Shown: positions 1-6,101 of the stretch, piece by piece
Layout of the letters: each line of letters starts with the position of its first letter
Numbering within the stretch: position 1 is the stretch's first letter
Assembly (NCBI GenBank): GCA_002454015.1
Contig: DKIB01000101.1
Span: forward strand, 27,558 to 34,395
Direction of reading: 5' to 3'
DNA from: Proteobacteria bacterium UBA6729
GTDB lineage: Bacteria; Pseudomonadota; Gammaproteobacteria; Porifericomitales; Porifericomitaceae
DNA length: 6,838 nucleotides
Notes under the pieces: model-generated
What the model saw: the letters and a program-made list of their open reading frames with translations, nothing else
Databases searched by the model: none
What the model was told of the DNA's origin: nothing
Program-made: the position numbers and the translations under genes

Positions 1-946
1 GGCGGCGGTGCGTGCGGCCGATACGGTCGCGGCACTGCAGGCGCTGCGCAGTCGCTACTTCGGTCGCAAGGGCCAGCTGAGCGCCAGCCTGCGCAGCCTC
101 AGCACACTGCGTGCTGAGGAGCGGCCCCGCGCAGGTCGGGCCTTCAATGCCGTCCGGCAGGAACTGGAGCAGGCATTCACGGCGCGCAATCATTGTCTGG
201 AACAGGAACAACTGGACCGTAGACTGGCGGCCCGGAACATCGATGTTACCCTGCCAGGGCGCGGTCAGACGCGGGGCAGTCGGCACCCCGTATCACTGGT
301 GCTGCAGCGTATAGAAACCCTGTTCGGGCAGCTGGGATTTGCCTGCGCGCAGGGTCCGGAGATCGAGGACGAGTACCACAACTTTGAGGCCCTGAATATC
401 CCTGCAGGCCATCCGGCCCGTACCATGCACGACACCTTCTACCTGTTGGATGGGCGTTTGTTGCGTACCCACACCTCTCCGGTGCAGGTGCGTGCCCTGG
501 CACAGGGGCGGCTGCCCCTGCGGATCATCGCGCCGGGGCGGGTATACCGACGCGATCACGATGTGACGCATGTCCCGATGTTTCATCAGGTGGAGGGACT
601 ACTGATAGAACGTACTCTCAGTTTTGCCGACCTCAGGGGACTGTTGACCGGCTTTCTGAATGCCCTCTTTGAGGAACCCCTGGAACTGCGTTTTCGGCCT
701 TCCTACTTTCCTTTTACGGAACCCTCTGCGGAGATCGATCTGCGCCGTGGCGATAGCTGGCTTGAGGTGTTGGGCTGTGGCATGGTGCATCCGCAGGTGC
801 TGCGCCATGCGGGCATAGACCCACGGCGCTGGCGGGGGCTGGCCTTTGGCATGGGCATAGAGCGGCTCGCCATGCTGTATTACGGGATCGATGATCTGCG
901 CCGCCTGTTTGAAAATGACCTGCGCTTTCTCAGGCAATTTCACTGA
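1..946 (+). CDS. pheS: Phenylalanyl-tRNA synthetase alpha subunit, 5'-truncated by the window edge
   Basis: This is the catalytic subunit of the cytoplasmic alpha2-beta2 phenylalanyl-tRNA synthetase, which charges tRNA-Phe with phenylalanine using ATP. The reading frame is already open at base 2. The GTG at base 8 is an internal valine: alignment with my recollection of E. coli PheS (327 residues) puts it near residue 15, so about a dozen codons lie upstream. The N-terminal coiled-coil arm is present (LGKKG-type turn, then the [14 protein letters not shown] segment at the start of the core). The class II core follows: [17 protein letters not shown], motif 2 ([18 protein letters not shown]), [24 protein letters not shown], and motif 3 ([12 protein letters not shown]). 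The alanine of the motif 3 AFGMG, which shapes the phenylalanine pocket in E. coli, is kept. The C-terminus [12 protein letters not shown] is typical and the stop is TGA. pheT begins 12 bases later. Nothing looks degraded. Confidence 0.97.
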   Translation, partial: AAVRAADTVAALQALRSRYFGRKGQLSASLRSLSTLRAEERPRAGRAFNAVRQELEQAFTARNHCLEQEQLDRRLAARNIDVTLPGRGQTRGSRHPVSLVLQRIETLFGQLGFACAQGPEIEDEYHNFEALNIPAGHPARTMHDTFYLLDGRLLRTHTSPVQVRALAQGRLPLRIIAPGRVYRRDHDVTHVPMFHQVEGLLIERTLSFADLRGLLTGFLNALFEEPLELRFRPSYFPFTEPSAEIDLRRGDSWLEVLGCGMVHPQVLRHAGIDPRRWRGLAFGMGIERLAMLYYGIDDLRRLFENDLRFLRQFH

Positions 947-958
947 GAGCCCTGCCCG

Positions 959-2971
959 GTGAGACTCAGTTCAAGTTGGTTGCGGGAGTGGGTAGACCCG
1001 CCCCTCGATACCGCACAACTCGTTGCGCAGCTGACCCTGGCGGGTCTGGAGGCAGAGCGGGGGGGCGGCAGCGCTGCTGCGGAGGAGATCCTGGTACTGT
1101 CGCTGACGCCGGACCGGGGGGATTGTCTGAGTGTGGCCGGGCTGGCGCGGGAAGTATCGGCATTGCATCGACTGCCCTGCCACGGGCCGGACATCCCTGA
1201 GGTGGCAGCGGGTATTGCGGACTGCCATGCGGTTCGGGTGGCCCGGCCCCGCGACTGTCCACGTTATGTGGGTCGGGTATTGAAGGAAGTGGATGCCACC
1301 GCGACCACGCCGACCTGGATGGCTGAGCGCCTGCTGCACAGTGGTCAGCACGGCGTAAATGCCATCGTGGACATCACCAACTATGTCATGCTGGAACTGG
1401 GCCAGCCGATGCATGCCTTTGATCTGGACCGGCTACAGGGACCGCTGGCGGTGCGACGGGCGCGCCGTGGGGAGTCGTTGCAATTATTGAACGGGATGGC
1501 ATTTGCCCCTGCCACGGACTGTCTGCTGATCGCGGACAGTGCCGGGCCGCTGGCGCTCGCCGGGATCATGGGTGGGGAGCGTGCTGCGGTCAGCCCGCAA
1601 ACTCGTGCGGTGTTTCTGGAAAGTGCCCTGTTCATGCCGGGCAGTGTACAGGGCAGAACCTGGCGTTATGGATTGCATACCGGATCCTCCATGCGCTTTG
1701 AGAGAGGGGTGGACCCGGCCTTGCAGCGGCTTGCCATGGAGCGGGCCAGTGCCCTGATACTGGAGTGCTGTGGGGGCAGGCCCGGCCCGGTCCTGGAGCA
1801 CAGTGATGCACGGAGCCTGCCGCGGCGTCGTCCGATCCGCCTGCGCCACCGCTGGTTACAGGGGCTGCTGGGCTTTGACATCCCGGCAGAGCAGGTGCAG
1901 GATTGTCTGCAACGTCTGGGATTGGCTGTGGAGCCTGTCGCAGGCGGCTGGCGCTGTGTCCCCCCGGGCTACCGTTATGACTTGGCCCTGGATGTGGATC
2001 TGGCGGCGGAGGTGATGCGGTTGACCGGCTACCATACGTTGCCCGCCATGACACCCACACTGCCGCTGCGCATGGACATGACCGCGATCCCCCAAACGCA
2101 GACCGATGCACTGCAGGAGCATCTGGTGGATCAGGGCTATCACGAGGTCGTGACCTACAGTTTTGTGGATCCGGAATGGGCGGCATTCTTCGGTGACGGG
2201 GAGCTGTTGGGTCTGCGCAATCCCCTGTCGGAGCAGACGGCGGTTATGCGGCGCGGGCTGTGGCCCGGCCTGCTGCAGGTGTTGCAGTACAATCAGCGCC
2301 GCCAGCAGGCCCGGGTACGCCTGTACGAATACGGCAAAATCTATGCCCCGGAGGGGGAAGAATACTGTCTGGGCGGATTGGTGGCCGGGCCACAGTGGGA
2401 CGAGCAGTGGGCTGCGCCGCCGCGTCCGGCGGACTTCTACGATGTCAAGCGTGATCTGGAACCGTGGGTGCCTGCGGATGCGCGCTGGCAGGCGGCGGAG
2501 CTCGCGGGGCTGCACCCCGGGTGTACCGCCGAGCTGCGCCGGCAGGATCGGGTGCTGGGCCGGCTCGGGCAATTGCACCCGAGCCTGGTACAAGCTCTGG
2601 ACCTGCCCGTGGCCCCCTGGTTGTTTGAACTGTACCCGGGGCGCTTTCCACAGGCCCCAAGGGTACGTCACCGGGCTCCATCGCGCTTCCCCAGTTCGCG
2701 GCGTGACCTGGCCCTGGTCGTGGAGGCGTCCCTGCCTGCACAGTGCATGATCGACGCCATTTGCGAAAAATACGGTGATTTAATCGAAAAAGTCGTTATT
2801 TTCGATGTGTTTCGGGGAGGGAACTTGCCGGCTACCTGCAAGAGTCTTGCGATAGGCTTGATTTTTCAGAAGAAATCGGTCACCCTGACAGATGAGGACG
2901 TGGATTCCGCGGTGGCGCAGATCCAGCAGATGCTCAGGGAGAGATTTAATGCAGAACTGAGAGGCCGGTAG
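959..2971 (+). CDS. pheT: Phenylalanyl-tRNA synthetase beta subunit lacking the tRNA-binding B2 domain
   Basis: This is the beta subunit of phenylalanyl-tRNA synthetase, which carries the editing site and the anticodon-binding domain. The GTG start is chosen because SSSWLREWVDP aligns residue for residue with the E. coli N-terminus. The Shine-Dalgarno is weak, so coupling to pheS termination is likely. Domains in order: first half of B1 (1-32), a short linker (33-43, ERGGGSAAAEE), second half of B1 from LVLSLTPDRGDCLSVAGLARE (45-65), the B3/B4 editing module (GQPMHAFD, FLESALF, HTGSSMRFERGVDP), B5 (about 290-365, YRYDLALDVDLAAEV), the B6/B7 catalytic-like domain (VVTYSFVDPEW, NPLSEQTAVMRRGLWPGLL, VRLYEYGKIY), and the FDX-ACB domain (RFPSSRRDLALVV to the end). 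The protein is about 125 residues shorter than E. coli PheT (795). Most of the loss is the EMAPII-like OB-fold domain, roughly E. coli residues 39-148. Two further oddities are alanine at a B5 magnesium-ligand position (A350) and an unusual editing loop. The frame is unbroken and every other domain is intact, so I read it as functional. Confidence 0.96.
   Translation: MRLSSSWLREWVDPPLDTAQLVAQLTLAGLEAERGGGSAAAEEILVLSLTPDRGDCLSVAGLAREVSALHRLPCHGPDIPEVAAGIADCHAVRVARPRDCPRYVGRVLKEVDATATTPTWMAERLLHSGQHGVNAIVDITNYVMLELGQPMHAFDLDRLQGPLAVRRARRGESLQLLNGMAFAPATDCLLIADSAGPLALAGIMGGERAAVSPQTRAVFLESALFMPGSVQGRTWRYGLHTGSSMRFERGVDPALQRLAMERASALILECCGGRPGPVLEHSDARSLPRRRPIRLRHRWLQGLLGFDIPAEQVQDCLQRLGLAVEPVAGGWRCVPPGYRYDLALDVDLAAEVMRLTGYHTLPAMTPTLPLRMDMTAIPQTQTDALQEHLVDQGYHEVVTYSFVDPEWAAFFGDGELLGLRNPLSEQTAVMRRGLWPGLLQVLQYNQRRQQARVRLYEYGKIYAPEGEEYCLGGLVAGPQWDEQWAAPPRPADFYDVKRDLEPWVPADARWQAAELAGLHPGCTAELRRQDRVLGRLGQLHPSLVQALDLPVAPWLFELYPGRFPQAPRVRHRAPSRFPSSRRDLALVVEASLPAQCMIDAICEKYGDLIEKVVIFDVFRGGNLPATCKSLAIGLIFQKKSVTLTDEDVDSAVAQIQQMLRERFNAELRGR
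1052..1087 (+). other. Scar of the missing B2 domain in pheT
   Basis: At this point PheT passes directly from AGLEA (end of the first B1 segment) to EEILVLSLTPDRGD (second B1 segment). The joining residues are ERGGGSAAAEE, a flexible linker rich in Gly, Ser and Ala. The DNA contains a run of seven G (1059-1065) followed by a GC-rich GCG/GCT stretch. The domain that normally sits here is the EMAPII-like tRNA-binding fold. The frame is kept, so if this is a deletion it removed a whole number of codons. Confidence 0.85.
2757..2816 (+). other. AT-rich patch in the 3' part of pheT
   Basis: Bases 2761-2810 contain 16 G/C out of 50 (32%), while bases 2701-2750 just upstream contain 34 of 50 (68%). 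The patch encodes the start of the FDX-ACB domain and still reads as good protein, but with AT-ending codons (ATT, AAA, GAT, TTA) that are rare elsewhere in the window. A second AT-rich stretch lies at 2851-2880 (11 of 30 G/C). In E. coli, ihfA has a promoter inside pheT, so a regulatory role is one explanation. A recombined segment is another. Confidence 0.6.
2776..2784 (+). promoter_or_regulatory. Candidate extended -10 promoter for ihfA
   Basis: The sequence TGATTTAAT fits an extended -10 element: TG, one base, then a hexamer matching TATAAT at five of six positions. It lies in the AT-rich patch of pheT, about 215 bases upstream of the ihfA start. No good -35 hexamer is seen at 16-18 bases upstream, which an extended -10 can tolerate. 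Support comes from the base composition and from the known internal ihfA promoter of E. coli. It remains a weak call. Confidence 0.25.
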
Positions 2972-2987
2972 TGCGGGGTGTACTTGT

Positions 2988-2994
2988 GGAAGGA
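2988..2994 (+). promoter_or_regulatory. Ribosome binding site deciding the ihfA start
   Basis: GGAAGGA lies 4 bases before the ATG at 2999. It is the clearest Shine-Dalgarno in the region and selects that ATG over the in-frame GTG at 2978, which has no comparable site. Confidence 0.6.
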
Positions 2995-2998
2995 CCAG

Positions 2999-3322
2999 AT
3001 GGGTGTCACAGACGGGAATGATCGTACGGTTACCAAGGCCCGGATGGCGGAACAGCTGTTCCGGGAGATGGGGCTGAATCGCCGCGAGGCGAAGGAACTG
3101 ATAGAGATGTTCTTTGAGGAGATCGGCAAGGCTCTGGAAACAGGCGGCGTCGTGAAGCTTTCCGGGTTCGGCAATTTTGAACTGAAGTGCAAAAGTGAAA
3201 GGCTGGGCAGGAATCCGAAGACTGGCCGGGAGATCCCCATCAGGGCTCGCCGGGTGGTTACGTTCCGTCCGGGTCAGAAATTGAAAATGAAGGTGAGGAC
3301 TTGTGCTAGAAGCGAACCATGA
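2999..3322 (+). CDS. ihfA: Integration host factor alpha subunit
   Basis: This is a nucleoid protein of 107 residues that pairs with IhfB to bend DNA sharply at specific sites, acting in transcription, replication and site-specific recombination. The fold is the HU/IHF type: an N-terminal helical body ([31 protein letters not shown]), the LSGFGNFEL turn, and the DNA-binding arm with GRNPKTG. The arm's intercalating proline is P73 (P65 in E. coli). [18 protein letters not shown] follows and identifies the alpha subunit rather than HU or IhfB. The ATG at 2999 is chosen for its Shine-Dalgarno. It gives about 8 more N-terminal residues (MGVTDGNDR) than E. coli IhfA (99 residues). A conserved proline before GRNP (E. 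coli P61) is leucine here, a minor change. The gene starts 27 bases after pheT, as in other gammaproteobacteria. Autoregulation by IHF is known in E. coli, but I see no convincing IHF site here. Confidence 0.97.
   Translation: MGVTDGNDRTVTKARMAEQLFREMGLNRREAKELIEMFFEEIGKALETGGVVKLSGFGNFELKCKSERLGRNPKTGREIPIRARRVVTFRPGQKLKMKVRTCARSEP
3291..3296 (+). promoter_or_regulatory. Ribosome binding site of the merR-family gene, inside ihfA
   Basis: AGGTGA, a six-base match to the anti-Shine-Dalgarno complement, lies 6 bases before the GTG at 3303. It supports a start within the last codons of ihfA, and the resulting MLE...[11 protein letters not shown]-terminus matches pseudomonad homologues. Confidence 0.5.
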
Positions 3323-3659
3323 ACAGGAACTGCCCGTAATACCGGGCAAACGCTACTTTACCATCGGTGAAGTCAGTGAGTTGTGTGCGGTAAAGCCGCA
3401 CGTACTGCGGTATTGGGAGCAGGAATTTCCGCAACTCAAGCCGGCCAAGCGCCGGGGCAACCGTCGTTACTATCAGCGCCAGGATCTGGTGCTGATACGG
3501 CAGATCCGCTCGTTGCTTTATCAGCAGGGGTACACGACTACGGGCGCGAAGCAGCAATTGCTCAGTGACGATGCACAGCAGGATTCAACGCGGAGCCGCC
3601 AGATCATCCGTCAGCTGCGCAACGAGTTGGAAGAAGTGCTGGATATACTGCGGCAATGA
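3303..3659 (+). CDS. Short MerR-family transcriptional regulator
   Basis: This 118-residue protein has an N-terminal MerR winged helix-turn-helix (about residues 18-90: [29 protein letters not shown], then [19 protein letters not shown]). A short C-terminal helix follows (about 95-118, [18 protein letters not shown]), probably a dimerising coiled coil. There is no effector-binding domain, and the only cysteine is in the DNA-binding region, so metal sensing of the classical MerR kind is not supported. I recognise it as the conserved MerR-like protein that follows ihfA in Pseudomonas and many other gammaproteobacteria. Its regulon is not known to me. The GTG start lies in ihfA (20-base overlap, different frame), which points to translational coupling and a shared transcript. 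The tRNA-Pro gene begins 31 bases after its stop. Confidence 0.93.
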   Translation: MLEANHEQELPVIPGKRYFTIGEVSELCAVKPHVLRYWEQEFPQLKPAKRRGNRRYYQRQDLVLIRQIRSLLYQQGYTTTGAKQQLLSDDAQQDSTRSRQIIRQLRNELEEVLDILRQ

Positions 3660-3681
3660 TCCGGCCTGTACAGTAGGATCA
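3657..3681 (+). repeat. Inverted repeat between the merR-family gene and the tRNA
   Basis: TGATCC (3657-3662, beginning at the merR stop codon) is the reverse complement of GGATCA (3676-3681), with 13 bases between them. There is no T run, so it is not an intrinsic terminator. It could be a small hairpin in the tRNA 5' leader, or chance. Confidence 0.3.
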
Positions 3682-3690
3682 GGACGTATA

Positions 3691-3777
<87 letters not shown>

Positions 3778-3798
3778 TACAGTCGGGGATTCCTGTAT

Positions 3799-4245
3799 AT
3801 GGCACTGATCCTGCAGTGGGCCTGTGATATGCCCGCAGATACCGGTGAGGCGGCCGTGCGGCGCGGTGATTATGGTCAGGCCATGCGGCTCTTCACACGG
3901 CAGGCGGAGACCGGGAATGCGGAGGCACAGAACTCCGTGGGCGTGCTGTACTACATGGGTCTGGGTGTGCCGCGTGACCTGCGGGAAGCGGCGGTGTGGT
4001 TCCGCAAGGCGGCTGAAGCCAGGCTCCCCAAGGCACAGTTCAATCTGGGCATCATGTATCACAATGGCTATGGTATGGAGCCGGACCCGATGCAATCCTA
4101 TCTCTGGCTGTATGCCGCTGAATATGCAGGCCACCGCGGGGCCAGGCTCTACCTGGTCCCGATGAGCAGTCTGATTACGGTGAACCAGATGAAGCGCGCA
4201 CAGCAAATGGCCGCTCCCTATCTGGCAGAGCCCGCACAGGAATAG
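3799..4245 (+). CDS. Small Sel1-repeat protein
   Basis: This 148-residue protein is built of Sel1-like (SLR, TPR-related) repeats. A degenerate first helical pair lies at about 17-40 ([19 protein letters not shown]). Two clear repeats follow at about 41-76 ([31 protein letters not shown]) and 77-112 ([33 protein letters not shown]), and then a helical tail ([11 protein letters not shown]). Such repeats normally bind other proteins; no specific role can be read from the sequence. The ATG at 3799 is the first normal start after the tRNA; GGGGA at 3785-3789 is a modest Shine-Dalgarno. Homologues of this shape usually have an N-terminal signal peptide. Here only a short hydrophobic start (MALILQWAC) without a positive charge is seen, and QWAC is a poor lipobox, so the location is uncertain. 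The frame stays open upstream through the tRNA, but no usual start codon lies between tRNA and ATG. The gene ends 5 bases before glmS. Confidence 0.88.
   Translation: MALILQWACDMPADTGEAAVRRGDYGQAMRLFTRQAETGNAEAQNSVGVLYYMGLGVPRDLREAAVWFRKAAEARLPKAQFNLGIMYHNGYGMEPDPMQSYLWLYAAEYAGHRGARLYLVPMSSLITVNQMKRAQQMAAPYLAEPAQE
4238..4242 (+). promoter_or_regulatory. Ribosome binding site of glmS inside the Sel1-repeat gene
   Basis: AGGAA lies 8 bases before the glmS ATG, within the last two sense codons of the upstream gene. Ribosomes finishing the Sel1-repeat frame would uncover it, which suggests translational coupling. Confidence 0.5.
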
Positions 4246-4250
4246 TCCGC

Positions 4251-6074
4251 ATGTGTGGCCTGGTTGGCGTGGTGGCCCGGCGCGATGTGGTGCCGGAGTT
4301 GCTGCAGGGCTTGTATCGCCTGGAATATCGCGGTTACGACTCTGCCGGGATGGCGGTGCTGAATGGCAGGGACTGCATACAGCGGCTGCGCGTGGCAGGC
4401 CGGATCTCCGGCCTGGATACGCAATACCGGGAACAGTCGGACTTCAGTGGCACCGTCGGCATTGCCCACACCCGCTGGGCAACCCATGGTCGTCCCAGTG
4501 TGGACAATGCTCACCCCCATGTGGACGGCGCAGAGAGCGTCGCCCTGGTACACAACGGCATCATTGAGAATCATGCAGAGCTGCGCAAGCAGCTGTGTCT
4601 GCAGGGCTGCCGATTCAACTCAGAGACCGATACCGAGACGCTGGCACATCTGGCAGGCCTGCAACTGCAGGAGCAGGACGACCCGGTGCAGGCCATGCGG
4701 GCCGCACTGGCACGGGTCCAGGGGAGTTATGCCCTGGGGCTGATCTGCCGCGGCGAGTCGGACTGTATGCTGGCCGCACGTTGTGGCAGTCCACTGGTGA
4801 TCGGTTTTGGCAGGGGCGCCAACTACATTGCCTCGGATGTCATGGCCCTGTTACCGCTCACCAGCCGCTTTGCCGTGCTGGAGGATGGCGATGTGGCCCT
4901 GTTGCAAACCGCGCAGGTGCGCATCTTTGATGCCGAGGGCAACGTGGTGCACCGCCCGGTATTTCAATCGGAGACCGAGGTGGCAGCGACTGCCAAGGGC
5001 AACTACCGCCACTACATGCTGAAGGAAATCCACGAACAACCGACAGTGGTGCGGGCCACGCTGGAAGCTGCCCTGCACGCAGGCCGCATCAACGCACAGG
5101 CCTTTGGGGCCGCCGCCCCCGGGGTGCTGGAGCGTACCCGCGCCGTGCAGGTCGTGGCCTGTGGCACCAGCTACCATGCCGGCCTGATCGGTGCCCGCTG
5201 GATCGAAGAACTGGCGGGTCTGCCCTGTCGGGTGGAGGTCGCCAGTGAGTTTCGTTATCAGCGTCCGGTGGCGACGGCCAACAGCCTGCTGGTGGCAATC
5301 TCCCAATCCGGAGAAACCGCCGATACACTGGCCGCCACACGTTATGCCGCCGCACAGCAGTATGCCGGGATGCTGGCTATCTGCAATGTGTCGGAGAGTG
5401 CCCTGGTGCGTGCCTGCCCGCTGCACTTCATAACCCGTGCCGGGATAGAGATAGGGGTAGCCTCCACCAAGGCCTTTATCAGCCAGTTGGTGGCCATGCT
5501 GTTGCTGGCCCTGTTATTGGCCCGCAGGCACACCGCAGCGCAGCCGCTGTTGCGTGAACTGGCAGCCCTGCCGGCACAGTTGGAGGCCGTGCTGGCACAG
5601 GACATTGCCGGGGTGGCGGCAGGCCTGTCACAAGCCCGCAGCGCCCTGTATCTGGGCCGCGGGCAGCTGTGGCCGGTGGCCATGGAAGGGGCACTCAAAC
5701 TCAAGGAAATCTCCTATATACACGCCGAGGCCTACCCGGCCGGGGAACTGAAACATGGCCCATTGGCCCTGGTGGACGAGGCCATGCCAGTGGTTGCCCT
5801 GGTAGCCAACGATGTACATCGGGAGCGGCTCAAGGCCAACCTGGAGGAGGTGCTGGCCCGGGGCGGGCAGCTGCTGCTGCTGACCCAGCCGGGCAGCGGA
5901 ATAAAGCCAGAGCCGAATCGGGTCAGGCTGCTGGAGTTGCCAGCCTGCCCGGCACTGCTGACCCCACTGCTGTACACCGTGCCCCTGCAGTTGCTGGCCT
6001 ATGAGGTAGCGGTGCTGCGCGGCGCGGATGTGGACCAGCCCCGCAACCTGGCCAAGTCCGTTACCGTGGAATGA
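4251..6074 (+). CDS. glmS: Glutamine--fructose-6-phosphate aminotransferase (glucosamine-6-phosphate synthase)
   Basis: GlmS makes glucosamine 6-phosphate from fructose 6-phosphate and glutamine in the cytoplasm, the first step towards UDP-GlcNAc for peptidoglycan and lipopolysaccharide. It has 607 residues, against 609 in E. coli. The N-terminal class II glutaminase domain begins MCGLVG, with Cys2 as nucleophile once Met is removed. It continues with EYRGYDSAG, HTRWATHG (73-80) and HNGIIEN (101-107). Two SIS sugar-isomerase domains follow, with CGTSYHAG from C304, SQSGET at 351-356, GVASTKAF, and ELKHGPLAL. The C-terminus DVDQPRNLAKSVTVE, with the active-site lysine, is the same as in E. coli by my recollection. 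The ATG start is fixed by the need for cysteine at position 2. It is not next to glmU here but lies 5 bases after a Sel1-repeat gene. Its final 14 bases overlap the opposing gloB. There is no room for a glmS ribozyme, which is not expected in this class anyway. Confidence 0.98.
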   Translation: MCGLVGVVARRDVVPELLQGLYRLEYRGYDSAGMAVLNGRDCIQRLRVAGRISGLDTQYREQSDFSGTVGIAHTRWATHGRPSVDNAHPHVDGAESVALVHNGIIENHAELRKQLCLQGCRFNSETDTETLAHLAGLQLQEQDDPVQAMRAALARVQGSYALGLICRGESDCMLAARCGSPLVIGFGRGANYIASDVMALLPLTSRFAVLEDGDVALLQTAQVRIFDAEGNVVHRPVFQSETEVAATAKGNYRHYMLKEIHEQPTVVRATLEAALHAGRINAQAFGAAAPGVLERTRAVQVVACGTSYHAGLIGARWIEELAGLPCRVEVASEFRYQRPVATANSLLVAISQSGETADTLAATRYAAAQQYAGMLAICNVSESALVRACPLHFITRAGIEIGVASTKAFISQLVAMLLLALLLARRHTAAQPLLRELAALPAQLEAVLAQDIAGVAAGLSQARSALYLGRGQLWPVAMEGALKLKEISYIHAEAYPAGELKHGPLALVDEAMPVVALVANDVHRERLKANLEEVLARGGQLLLLTQPGSGIKPEPNRVRLLELPACPALLTPLLYTVPLQLLAYEVAVLRGADVDQPRNLAKSVTVE

Positions 6075-6101
6075 ATCGGTCCTTCATTTCCCGCAGCCGG
6101 G
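6030..6101 (+). other. Predicted attTn7-equivalent site (glmS 3' end)
   Basis: Tn7 and relatives use the conserved 3' end of glmS as the TnsD recognition sequence and insert about 25 bases past the stop codon. The glmS C-terminal protein sequence is fully conserved here, so the recognition region (about 6030-6071) should be present. The insertion point would fall near 6099. That position lies inside gloB, not in a spacer. No Tn7 end or transposase gene is visible, so the site looks empty. The exact insertion base is inferred from E. coli. Confidence 0.4.

Noticed and set aside
8..10. GTG at base 8 as the true start of pheS
   Set aside because: The frame is open to the window edge, and alignment with E. 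coli PheS puts this valine near residue 15, so the true start is upstream.
1632..2671. Long minus-strand open frames opposite pheT (184 and 271 codons)
   Set aside because: They lie opposite a well-supported gene in GC-rich DNA, have low-complexity Pro/Arg/Gln-rich products, and show no recognisable domain. They are antisense shadows.
2851..2863. A possible IHF site on the minus strand (AATCAA with an A tract)
   Set aside because: The AATCAA half fits the consensus, but the spaced TTR half reads ATC and matches only at one base. AT-rich DNA gives such partial matches easily.
2978..2998. An earlier GTG start for ihfA adding seven residues
   Set aside because: It has no Shine-Dalgarno, adds residues (MYLWKDQ) unlike the family, and is outcompeted by the ATG at 2999 with GGAAGGA before it.
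3644..3649. TATACT as a -10 element for the tRNA
   Set aside because: It matches at five of six positions, but no -35 hexamer is found at 16-18 bases upstream. TTGGAA at 3627-3632 is only 11 bases away.
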